A stretch of DNA of 53,231 bases from assembly GCF_009760915.1 (NCBI RefSeq), contig NZ_VIDQ01000053.1:1-53231 (forward strand), written 5' to 3'. Made by a program: the position numbers and the translations under genes. The stretch is from Azohydromonas aeria (lineage in GTDB: Bacteria > Pseudomonadota > Gammaproteobacteria > Burkholderiales > Burkholderiaceae_C). The notes below the pieces were generated by a model, which was not told the origin of the DNA, did not search any database, and worked only from the letters and a program-made list of their open reading frames with translations. Below are positions 1 to 7,054 of the stretch, one piece after another. Each line of letters begins with the position of its first letter. Positions within the stretch are counted from its first letter, which is position 1.

Positions 1-1191
1 CGGCAGCGGCGGCACGGCGGCGGCCCCGGCCCCGGGCGCTGCGGCCGCGGGTGCTGGTGCCGGCGTGGACACGGGCGCCGGTGCCGGCGCCGCGGCGGCC
101 TGCGGCACGGCCGGCACCCGCGCCTGCGCGGCCGGCCTGGGCGCGGCATCGGGCACGTCCGGGAACTCGCCGCTGAAGGCGCCGCTCTCCAGCCCCTGCG
201 CCACGACGGTGTGCAGGTAGGCCGGGATGCTCTTCACTTCGCCGAGCTGCTCGCTTTTGTGCAGGCGGCGCTCGACGGTCTCGATCACCTTAAGGCGGTC
301 CGCGGCCGTGAGCCGCTCCAGCAGCCGCGCGCCTTCCGTGCCGCTCACGCCCCACTGCGCCAGGCGCTCGAGCTGCCACTGCTCGACGTCGGCCGGCGCG
401 CGCAGCGCCTTGCGCCGCGCCTTGACGACGAACTGCAGGTCGGTCGTGAAGCGCCCGGCCTTGGCGACGTGGTAGTCGATGCTGAACTTGTCCTGTTCCT
501 TGTTCACCTCGCGCACGGCCGGATCCAGCACGTCGCGCTTGAAGTACTTCCACTCCGGCGCCTTGCTCCTGGCGCCGCCTTCGCGGCCGCGGCTGGTGAG
601 GATGTGGTGCCACTCGGTCCAGTGCAGCCGCGCCGACAGGCCGTTGGGACTGGAGAGGTAGCGCTCGCCGATCTCGTAGAGCACGAGACCGCCCACGGTG
701 CGAAAGCGCCGCTGGATCTCCAGCGAGATCAGCGAATAGACCTCGGGCTTGAGGATGTAGGGCCGCACCGCCGGGTGGAAGTCGAACACCAGCGTCGGCC
801 CCTCGCCGGGCTGCTTGCGGATGGAGGCGTAGCTCAGCAGCGTGGCGCTCTCCCAGCGGTAGGACTCGCGCTGGGCGAAGCTCTTCGGGCTGTCGCCCCA
901 GTTCACGGCGATGGTCTGCAGCTCGGTCAGCGTGGTGGCCAGCACCTCCATGTTCTTGCTGTCGAAGCCGCTGAGCTTCTTGAGCAGCGCCACCGGCATC
1001 TCGTACATGTTGTCCGCGTTCGGACTGTTGACCTGCGCGTACTTGACCAGGCAGTTCCAGAAGCGCCGGCCCAGCAGCGTGGCCTTGCCCTTGGTCACGC
1101 GCAGCGCGATGGTCTCCACCGGCTTGACCACCATCGCGCCGCGCGGCTGCGCCAGCGCCGGCAGCGCCGGTGCCGCCACCGGCGGCGCCAT
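1..1191 (-). CDS. Rep_3-family replication initiator, C-terminus cut by window edge
   Basis: Read on the minus strand, this frame is open from about 1401 to base 1. It encodes a winged-helix replication initiator of the Rep_3 (RepB/RepA) family, which binds iterons and opens the origin of plasmids and secondary chromosomes. Recognisable parts are the first winged helix around RVTKGKATLLGRRFWNCLV, a segment YEIGERYL, and the second-domain signature YFKRDVLDPAVREVN. A long Ala/Pro-rich tail follows and leaves the window. I chose ATG at 1191; ATG 1134 and non-ATG starts TTG 1281 or GTG 1347 are in frame, and no start has a clear ribosome binding site. The gene is divergent from parA with the iteron array between them, a normal layout for a rep-par origin. 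The family call is strong from the visible domains. The start and the C-terminus are uncertain. Confidence 0.85.
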   Translation of the reverse strand, partial: MAPPVAAPALPALAQPRGAMVVKPVETIALRVTKGKATLLGRRFWNCLVKYAQVNSPNADNMYEMPVALLKKLSGFDSKNMEVLATTLTELQTIAVNWGDSPKSFAQRESYRWESATLLSYASIRKQPGEGPTLVFDFHPAVRPYILKPEVYSLISLEIQRRFRTVGGLVLYEIGERYLSSPNGLSARLHWTEWHHILTSRGREGGARSKAPEWKYFKRDVLDPAVREVNKEQDKFSIDYHVAKAGRFTTDLQFVVKARRKALRAPADVEQWQLERLAQWGVSGTEGARLLERLTAADRLKVIETVERRLHKSEQLGEVKSIPAYLHTVVAQGLESGAFSGEFPDVPDAAPRPAAQARVPAVPQAAAAPAPAPVSTPAPAPAAAAPGAGAAAVPPLP

Positions 1192-1498
1192 CGGCTGCGC
1201 CGTGCGCGTGGCCGAGCCACGTCCGCGCCGCGGACTCTTGAGCGGCAGCTCGGCTTGCGAGGGATCGGGCGGCGTCTTCAAGGCGGAGGCTCCAGCAACG
1301 GGAGCCGGACTGTGCGTGACAAGTGCGCCCGGGTCAAGCCAACTCACCTGAGCGCCGTGCAGCCGCCAGGCCGCACCGTCAAAGCTGTCACGACTTCCAT
1401 TTCACGGTCGGGCGCTTGAGGTGTTTGAAGTATCGGAATTGAAGTCCTTGAGGATTGACGCCTCTGCAACCCGTTGTCCGGCAACGGGTTTTCGGACC

Positions 1499-1614
1499 TC
1501 GGGTGAGCGCTTTTGGGTACCTGGGTGAGCTTTCCTGGGGACTGGGGTGAGTGGATATGGAACCTGCTCACGCTTGAGGTGAGCTGTCTTGGGCAGTGGG
1601 GTGAGTGGATATGG
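1499..1614 (+). repeat. Iteron cluster 1, including an exact 18-bp pair
   Basis: Five related copies lie at about 1500-1519, 1521-1540, 1543-1560, 1574-1593 and 1597-1614. Copies 1, 2 and 4 carry the GGTGAGC core and a T-rich/GGG end. Copies 3 and 5 are an exact 18-base pair, TGGGGTGAGTGGATATGG, starting 54 bases apart, and form a variant subclass (GTGAGT instead of GTGAGC). Starts are spaced 21-31 bases apart, about two to three helical turns. These are the probable binding sites of the leftward Rep protein. Confidence 0.75.
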
Positions 1615-1743
1615 TCGCCGGCACGCGTCATCGGCCGTGTCCGGACCGTGGGCCGCTGCGGTGCCGTCGCGGCCATCCAGGCCGGCTTCTGGCTGTCCGG
1701 GCCTCCATGTAAACCCTGAGTTGCATTCGGCCATGCGCCTGCG

Positions 1744-1890
1744 TCGAGGTGAGCTTTCTTGGGCACCGGCCGGCGTTGGGGGTGATGAGTTGAGGTGAGC
1801 TTTGTTGGGGCCGCGGACAGTGCCGCCGGCGCGTGCTTCAGGTGAGCCGATTTGGGGGCCTAGCACGGCTTGAGGTGAGCGGTTTTGGGG
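1744..1890 (+). repeat. Iteron cluster 2
   Basis: Four copies lie at about 1744-1763, 1790-1809, 1837-1857 and 1870-1890. The consensus is TGAGGTGAGC, two to four variable bases, then TTTTGGGG. Start spacing is 46, 47 and 33 bases. They match the core of cluster 1 and point the same way. About 130 bases without a clear copy separate the two clusters. Confidence 0.75.
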
Positions 1891-1995
1891 AGACCGGTGC
1901 GGCGCCCCGCATTTCCGCGGCGCCGGGGTCAGTCCGACGTCAGCCGGGCCGGCGGCGCGGGCCGCGGTGGAGCGCCTCCAGGGGAGAACGGGCGC

Positions 1996-2016
1996 CTTGG
2001 GTGAGCCGATTTGGGG
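1996..2016 (+). repeat. Isolated iteron next to parA
   Basis: A single copy reads TTGGGTGAGCCGATTTGGGG, closest to the copy at 1837-1857. It lies about 105 bases beyond cluster 2 and about 185 bases before the parA start. A lone initiator site on the parA side could link Rep binding to parA transcription; this is inference from position. Confidence 0.65.
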
Positions 2017-2199
2017 AGTTGGCCCCCGGAGATCGGGCGCCTGCCCGGGTTGGGGCCCCAGGCATCAGCTGCATCAACCGTCGATTTCGCTTTTCGCTCA
2101 AATCGGCGGTCATTTTGTTGTTCAGAAGTGAAGGTGGCGTTCGGTGTGCGCATGCCTGGATTACAGTGCCGCCGTCGATCGAACCAAAAGGAATGGGAC

Positions 2200-3459
2200 A
2201 TGGAAGTGGCGAATGAGCGGAGCGTGCAGCGCCCGGCCAAGGATGCGGTGACCACCGCCAGCTCGGTGTCGATGGAGGACCTGCAGCAGTTGGGCGAGCG
2301 CGTCACCAACCTCAACGAGCGCATCAAGCAGGTCATCTTCCGGCCCGAAGGCATGAAGGCAGCGCCGGTATTCAACGCGGCGCAAGTGGCGGCGCTGTGC
2401 GGCCATTCGTACGAGAAGTTCAAGCGGCTGCTGCAGCGTGCCGAGGAGCGCGGGCTGCCCAGCGGCGCGGCGGCCTCGCGCAACCGCACCTTCACGCTGG
2501 AGGACGCCCGTGCCTGGGTGCGCGCCGAAGGCTCGATGGTCCACCGCGCCGAAGGCCAGCAGGGCGCCGTCATCACGGTGGGCAACTTCAAGGGCGGCGT
2601 GGGCAAGACGGTGCTGAGCATGTCGCTGGCGCAGGGGCTGTCGCTGCGCGGCTACAAGGTGCTCTGCATCGACTACGACCCGCAGGGCTCGCTCACTTCC
2701 CTCTTCGGCCTCACGCCCACGGACTTCGACGCCGAGGAGACCGTGATGCCGCTGATGCTGCCGCGCGACCGCGAGGGCGCGCGCTCGACGCTGCAGGAGT
2801 CGATCAAGCCCAGCTACTGGGACGGCATCGACCTCGTGCCGGGCAACTCCTCGCTCTTCGCCGGCGAGTTCTTCCTGCCGATCCGGCAGCAGGCGGCGCT
2901 GATGAGGAACTCGGTCGAGCCTGACTTCCTGTTCCTGGAGGTGCTGGAGAACGCGCTGCGCCTAGGGCCGCGCGACGAGTACGACTTCATCATCATCGAC
3001 ACCCCGCCGGCGCTGTCGTACCTGACCATGACCACCTACTGGGCCGCCGACGCGCTGCTGGTGCCGCTGCCGCCCGAAGGGCTGGACTTCACCAGCTCCG
3101 GCCAATTCTTCTCGATGATGGCTGAGCTTGCCGGCACCGACCGCGGCCTGGCCAGCAAGGTGTACTCGTGGATCGGCGTGGTGCCCAGCAAGGTGGACAA
3201 CACCAAGCTGCACACCAAGGAGATCCTGAAGTGGATGCAGGACGGCTTCGGCCGCCACCTGCTCAACCTGGAGATTCCGGAGACGGCGGCCGTGCGCGTC
3301 GGCGGCATGAGCCTCAACACCGTCTACGACATCGCCAAGTACGTCGGCAGCCAGAAGACGCTGCTGCGCGCGCGCGACGCCTACGACAAGGCCGTGGACT
3401 TGGTCGAGCACATGACGCGCAGCACGCTGTGGCGCAACGGCGCCCAGCCGCAGGCCTGA
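2200..3459 (+). CDS. parA: ParA partition ATPase with N-terminal DNA-binding domain
   Basis: Partition ATPase that, with ParB and parS, moves sister replicons apart on the nucleoid. The 419-residue protein has the deviant Walker A motif KGGVGKT at residues 131-137, a Walker A' region LCIDYDPQGSL, and the Walker B-like stretch FIIIDTPPAL. About 120 residues precede the ATPase, including a helix-turn-helix/MerR-like segment (AAQVAALCGHSYEKFKRLL). This marks the type Ia ParA class, which usually also represses its own operon. I chose ATG 2200 because AAAGGAA lies just upstream; longer frames back to 2011 would run through an iteron. parB follows after 20 bases, so the two form one operon. The long N-terminus favours a large low-copy replicon. 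Confidence 0.93.
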   Translation: MEVANERSVQRPAKDAVTTASSVSMEDLQQLGERVTNLNERIKQVIFRPEGMKAAPVFNAAQVAALCGHSYEKFKRLLQRAEERGLPSGAAASRNRTFTLEDARAWVRAEGSMVHRAEGQQGAVITVGNFKGGVGKTVLSMSLAQGLSLRGYKVLCIDYDPQGSLTSLFGLTPTDFDAEETVMPLMLPRDREGARSTLQESIKPSYWDGIDLVPGNSSLFAGEFFLPIRQQAALMRNSVEPDFLFLEVLENALRLGPRDEYDFIIIDTPPALSYLTMTTYWAADALLVPLPPEGLDFTSSGQFFSMMAELAGTDRGLASKVYSWIGVVPSKVDNTKLHTKEILKWMQDGFGRHLLNLEIPETAAVRVGGMSLNTVYDIAKYVGSQKTLLRARDAYDKAVDLVEHMTRSTLWRNGAQPQA

Positions 3460-3479
3460 TCGAAGCAGGAGCAGTCACC

Positions 3480-4442
3480 ATGGCATCGGGAAAATCGTTG
3501 CTCAGCGAGCTGACCTCGCAAATCCTGTCCACGCCGGCGGACGCGCCGCCGCGGCGCAACCGCAGCGTCTCGGCGCCGATCGCGCTGCTGCGCGAAGTCG
3601 AGGAGCGCGCCGAGCGCGGCACCCCGCTGCAGCTGCGCCTGGACCAGATCGACGAAGGGCCCTACCACGTCGGTGCGCTCGACCCGGTACGCGTGGCGGC
3701 GCTGGCGGAGAACCTGCGCCACAACCCGCAGAGCGCGCCGGTGGTGGTGCGCCGCAAGCGCGACGGCCGCTACGAGCTGATTGCGGGTCGGCACCGCAAG
3801 GCGGCCTTCGCGCAACTGGGCCGGGAGGAGATCGCCGCGTCGGTAGTCGCGCTCAGCGACGACGAGGCGGAGCGGCTGGTCTTCTTCGACAACCTGCTCG
3901 CGCCCGCGCTCAGCGACTACGAGAAATACCTGGGATTCGCGCAGCGGCAGAAGTCGCGCGGCAGCTCCTACGCCGACCTGGCGCGCGAGTCGGGCTGGAG
4001 CAAGTCGCAGGTGGCGCGCTTCTTCTCCTTCGCCCGGTTGCCGGAGGAGGCCATCGAGCTGCTCAAGACCCGGCCCGCGGCGCTGGGCGCCAACGGCGCC
4101 GAGAAGCTCGTCGCCTTCGCCAAGGACCATCCCCAGCAGGTGGTGGAGGCGGTGCGCGGCCTGGTCGAGGAACGGCTCACGCAGGACGAGGCGGTGCAGC
4201 AGCTGGCACAGCTCGCGACTGCGGCGGCGGCGCCGGCCGAGGCTGGCAAGCGCGCGACGGCAACGCCGGCGGCCGCCGTGGTGGGCACGCAGAAGCTGCG
4301 CGTCATGCACCAGGACCGCGTGTTCGCGATGGTGTCGGTGAAGGGCTCGCGCGTGGCCATCAAGCTCAGCGACGAGGGCGAGGCGGAAGGGGCAGTGAAC
4401 GCGATCATGAATTACTTGCGGCTGCGCACCGAGTCGCAGTAA
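3480..4442 (+). CDS. parB: ParB/RepB/Spo0J-family partition protein
   Basis: Centromere-binding partner of ParA, 320 residues. The N-terminal ParB/Srx nuclease-like domain spans roughly residues 50-140 and carries the CTP-binding motif GRHRKAAF at 103-110, preceded by LRHNPQSAPVVVRR. A helix-turn-helix follows (SYADLARESGWSKSQVARFFSFARLP, about 165-190), then an Ala-rich linker and a C-terminal dimerisation segment. GCAGGAG upstream supports the ATG at 3480. A perfect intrinsic terminator follows 32 bases after the stop and two palindromic parS candidates lie next, as expected for a ParABS cassette. Confidence 0.93.
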   Translation: MASGKSLLSELTSQILSTPADAPPRRNRSVSAPIALLREVEERAERGTPLQLRLDQIDEGPYHVGALDPVRVAALAENLRHNPQSAPVVVRRKRDGRYELIAGRHRKAAFAQLGREEIAASVVALSDDEAERLVFFDNLLAPALSDYEKYLGFAQRQKSRGSSYADLARESGWSKSQVARFFSFARLPEEAIELLKTRPAALGANGAEKLVAFAKDHPQQVVEAVRGLVEERLTQDEAVQQLAQLATAAAAPAEAGKRATATPAAAVVGTQKLRVMHQDRVFAMVSVKGSRVAIKLSDEGEAEGAVNAIMNYLRLRTESQ

Positions 4443-4474
4443 GCGGCGCGACGCGGCGCGGCGCTTGCGCCCGC

Positions 4475-4506
4475 GGCCCCTGCCGGTGACGGCAGGGGCC
4501 TTTTTT
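4475..4506 (+). terminator. Rho-independent terminator of the parAB operon
   Basis: A perfect 10-bp stem, GGCCCCTGCC (4475-4484) and GGCAGGGGCC (4491-4500), closes a 6-base loop and is followed directly by six T residues (4501-4506). It lies 32 bases after the parB stop and acts on plus-strand transcription. Confidence 0.93.
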
Positions 4507-4531
4507 GTGGGCGGGAGGTTTGGAGCCTGCT

Positions 4532-4554
4532 GATCGTCCCTAGTAGGGACGATC
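4532..4554. other. parS-like palindrome 1
   Basis: A 23-bp near-perfect palindrome around a single central base: GATCGTCCCTA, G, TAGGGACGATC. It lies 26 bases after the parB terminator. Position and symmetry fit a ParB-binding centromere. Its exact reverse complement recurs 60 bases further on. Binding by this ParB is inferred. Confidence 0.78.
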
Positions 4555-4591
4555 TGAATCTCTCATGGCTGCGAGCTGCAGCCCTTTACCC

Positions 4592-4614
4592 GATCGTCCC
4601 TACTAGGGACGATC
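4592..4614. other. parS-like palindrome 2, overlapping the end of a gene
   Basis: The same 23-bp palindrome in the opposite orientation, so the central base is C: GATCGTCCCTA, C, TAGGGACGATC. Its centre is 60 bases from that of copy 1. It contains the stop codon (TAG on the minus strand, 4603-4605) and last codons of the leftward gene 4603-5328, so coding and centromere sequence overlap here. Confidence 0.78.
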
Positions 4615-5328
4615 CATGTCTTTGCCCGGGACGGCGCCCTGGATCACGTCCCGGACATACGGCCAGTACGGATGCTGCCGTGACATCCCGGGCGTGCCGG
4701 CCCAGCCTTCGGGGCCGAGCCGGCCCGGCGCGAACCATTCGTCCACCACGGCGGCCTGCTGCTCCAGGTTCAGTGCCGCCCATGGCGGCGCCAGTCGCTG
4801 CGGCGGCCGATAGAAGGCGTCGCCTGCCATGGGGCCGGCCAGCACCCGCCGCGCCAGCCGTGGCCAGTAGTGGCCGTGCGCGATCTGCCAGGCATGGGCC
4901 AGCTCGTGCACGAGCAGCTTGCCGGGGCGGTCGTAGCAGGGCGTGCACAGCGCCAGCGCGTCGTCGAAGCCGCGTGGCCCGAGGTTGAGCAGGATGCGGC
5001 CGGCAGCGCCCGGGATCACGAACAGCGTGCCGCCGAGCCCGGACAGGTCGGTGACGACGATGCGCCGCGTGTCCGGCAGCGCGGCCGCGAACACCTGCCG
5101 GGCCAGGGCGGCCTCGTCGGGACGCAGCGGCCGCTGCCGCACCATGGCGCGACTGGCCACCGCCCCGGCGATCCCGGCCAGGGCCCCCGCGGGCAGGTCT
5201 CCCAGCACCCATCCCACCGCGGCGGCCACGGCGCCCGCCAGGGGCGCGAGCCCGGTGCACAGCCCGTGCACCGCCTCCGGCATGCCGCGGCCGCGCGGGC
5301 CTGGGGAGTCGAGGGGAAAGCGGGACAT
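4603..5328 (-). CDS. Putative zinc-metalloprotease-like protein with HExxH motif
   Basis: A 241-residue protein with no name I recognise. Residues about 22-60 are hydrophobic and Ala/Gly-rich, resembling one or two membrane-associated helices. Residues 141-145 read HELAH inside LLVHELAHAWQ, a zinc-peptidase HExxH motif, and the later segment NLEQQAAVVDEW (187-198) supplies Glu residues that could be a third ligand. The same HELAHxWQ ... LEQQA arrangement is known in DUF4157-like proteins. Start ATG 5328 is preferred; an upstream GTG at 5457 would add 43 low-complexity residues and reach the start region of divergent serA. The stop lies inside parS copy 2. A peptidase role is inferred from the motif only. 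Confidence 0.6.
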   Translation of the reverse strand: MSRFPLDSPGPRGRGMPEAVHGLCTGLAPLAGAVAAAVGWVLGDLPAGALAGIAGAVASRAMVRQRPLRPDEAALARQVFAAALPDTRRIVVTDLSGLGGTLFVIPGAAGRILLNLGPRGFDDALALCTPCYDRPGKLLVHELAHAWQIAHGHYWPRLARRVLAGPMAGDAFYRPPQRLAPPWAALNLEQQAAVVDEWFAPGRLGPEGWAGTPGMSRQHPYWPYVRDVIQGAVPGKDMDRP

Positions 5329-5462
5329 GGTGTCGGCAAGGGCCTGGCGTGGAGGTCCTGCATGAGCGGATCGCGTGCCCGCGCCCGCGCCGGCGACGCC
5401 TGTCGCCGCACCGGTACATGCCTTGCCCGGCTCCGGGCTTTCCGCCCACCACGCCACTCGCC

Positions 5463-6734
5463 ATGCCCGACACCCTGACCCCGGCCGACGCCGCCACGCC
5501 GCCGTCCCCGCGCCTGTCCCTGTCCAAGGACAAGCTGAAGTTCGTGCTGCTCGAAGGCATCCACCCCGGTGCCGTGGAGCTGCTGCGCGCCGACGGCTAC
5601 GGCAACGTCGTCACCAGCGCCAAGGCGCTGGCCGGGCAGGAGCTGATCGACACGATCGCCGACGCGCATTTCCTGGGCATCCGCTCGCGCACGCTGCTCA
5701 CCGACGAGGTGCTGGCCGCGGCGCCGAAGCTGGCCGCGATCGGGGCGTTCTGCATCGGCACCAACCAGATCGACCTGAACTCGGCCATGCGCCGCGGCAT
5801 CCCGGTGTTCAACGCGCCCTTCTCCAATACCCGCAGCGTGGCCGAGCTGGTACTGGCCGAGATCGTGATGCTGCTGCGCGGCATCCCGCACAAGAACGCC
5901 GCGCTGCACCGCAACGAGTGGCTCAAGAGCGCGGAGCGTTCCTTCGAGGTGCGCGGCAAGACGCTGGGCATCGTCGGCTACGGCCACATCGGCACGCAGG
6001 TCGGCGTGCTGGCCGAGCACTTGGGCATGCGCGTGGTGTTCCACGACATCGAGGCCAAGCTGTCGCTGGGCAACGCGCGCCAGCTCACCTCGCTCGGCGC
6101 GCTGCTGGCCGAGAGCGACGTGGTCACGCTGCACGTGCCCGAGACGCCGCAAACGCAGTGGATGATCGGCGCGGCCCAGATCGCGGCCATGAAGCCCGGC
6201 GCGCACCTGATCAATGCCTCGCGCGGCACGGTGGTGGACATCGACGCGCTGGCCGCCGCGCTGGCATCGGGGCACCTGCACGGCGCGGCCATCGACGTCT
6301 TCCCGCAGGAGCCCAAGGGCAACGACACCTCGTTCCGCTCGCCGCTGACGGCCTTCGACAACGTGCTGCTGACGCCGCACATCGGCGGCTCCACTGCCGA
6401 GGCGCAGGCCAGCATCGGCATCGAGGTCGCCTCCAAGCTGCTGCGCTACAGCAACAACGGCTCCACCGCCACCGCCGTCAACTTCCCCGAGGTGACGCTG
6501 CCCGAGCACACCGGCCGCTGCCGGCTGCTGCACATCCACCGCAACGTGCCGGGCGTGATGGCCGCCGTCAACGAGCGCTTCTCGCGCGCCGGCATCAACA
6601 TCGCCGCGCAGTACCTGCGCACCAACGACGAGGTCGGCTACGTCGTCATCGACGTCGAGGCCGACGCCAGCAAGGTGGCGCTGGAACAGATGTGCAGCGT
6701 CGAAGGCACCATCCGCTGCCGCACGCTGTACTGA
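5463..6734 (+). CDS. serA: D-3-phosphoglycerate dehydrogenase, ACT-domain type
   Basis: First enzyme of L-serine synthesis, oxidising 3-phosphoglycerate to 3-phosphohydroxypyruvate with NAD. The 423-residue length fits the E. coli-type enzyme (about 410). The Rossmann motif GYGHIG is at 172-177. The catalytic triad is recognisable as R254 (NASRGT), E283 (FPQEP) and H306 (TPHIGG). The ACT regulatory domain begins near residue 350 (CRLLHIHRNVPGVMAAVNE) and normally gives serine feedback inhibition. It is a single-gene unit divergent from the HExxH gene. A core biosynthetic gene beside a plasmid-type origin is unusual. Confidence 0.93.
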   Translation: MPDTLTPADAATPPSPRLSLSKDKLKFVLLEGIHPGAVELLRADGYGNVVTSAKALAGQELIDTIADAHFLGIRSRTLLTDEVLAAAPKLAAIGAFCIGTNQIDLNSAMRRGIPVFNAPFSNTRSVAELVLAEIVMLLRGIPHKNAALHRNEWLKSAERSFEVRGKTLGIVGYGHIGTQVGVLAEHLGMRVVFHDIEAKLSLGNARQLTSLGALLAESDVVTLHVPETPQTQWMIGAAQIAAMKPGAHLINASRGTVVDIDALAAALASGHLHGAAIDVFPQEPKGNDTSFRSPLTAFDNVLLTPHIGGSTAEAQASIGIEVASKLLRYSNNGSTATAVNFPEVTLPEHTGRCRLLHIHRNVPGVMAAVNERFSRAGINIAAQYLRTNDEVGYVVIDVEADASKVALEQMCSVEGTIRCRTLY

Positions 6735-7054
6735 CGCCGCTGAGGCGCTGAACCGTTGACCTGGCGGACCGAGCGGCGCTGACCGGCAAGGCAGGGGCGC
6801 CGTGGGACCGGCCTGGGAAAGCCGGGCACAAGTCCTTGCCGGCACGGGCCGGCGCCCAGTGCCACGCCGAAGCTCCGGATTCGACGCTGGAAATTTGACA
6901 GAAGATTATTACTATTATCGGTTGGCCATTATTGCTCCGCGGTGCCTGGCTCGGGAAGGAAAAGCAGGGCGGGTCCTGGCCCGTCCAGCGGGCCGGGCCC
7001 GGGCGGGCAGGCTGGTTGCCCCCGGGGCCATCCCCTTTCTTCCGGAGCCGCTTC
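6735..7054. promoter_or_regulatory. serA-gluP intergenic region with AT-rich patch
   Basis: These 320 bases hold no convincing gene. The notable feature is an AT-rich patch at 6891-6935 within very GC-rich DNA, with a perfect TTGACA at 6895-6900 and TATTAT at 6913-6918. Those two hexamers are only 12 bases apart, too close for a standard sigma-70 promoter, so the patch is only a candidate promoter for the transporter. The downstream part (6970-7040) is GC-rich with several short self-complementary runs and no U-tract terminator. Confidence 0.3.

Larger units (their letters stand above)
1403..2199. other. Candidate origin of replication (oriV) between rep and parA
   Basis: This 0.8-kb stretch holds no convincing gene. 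It contains about ten copies of a 20-21 base motif, all in one orientation, with a core GGTGAGC followed by a T-rich and then G-rich end. The last ~130 bases before parA (2080-2199) are visibly less GC-rich than the rest and could hold the melting region and the parA promoter. An iteron array lying between a Rep_3 initiator and parAB is the standard layout of an iteron-controlled origin. I see no clear DnaA box or long AT-rich repeat, so the exact opening site is unknown. Confidence 0.75.

Noticed and set aside
211..1419. Long plus-strand open frame over the replication initiator
   Set aside because: Low-complexity Ala/Arg/Leu translation; the minus-strand frame gives clear Rep_3 motifs, so this is a shadow of high-GC coding DNA.
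1402..1866. Minus-strand open frames over the iterons
   Set aside because: Repeated PKxAH-type peptides simply come from translating the iterons; no protein family features.
6895..6918. TTGACA and TATTAT as a standard sigma-70 promoter for the sugar transporter
   Set aside because: The two hexamers are only 12 bases apart; kept only as a low-confidence AT-rich patch in the intergenic entry.
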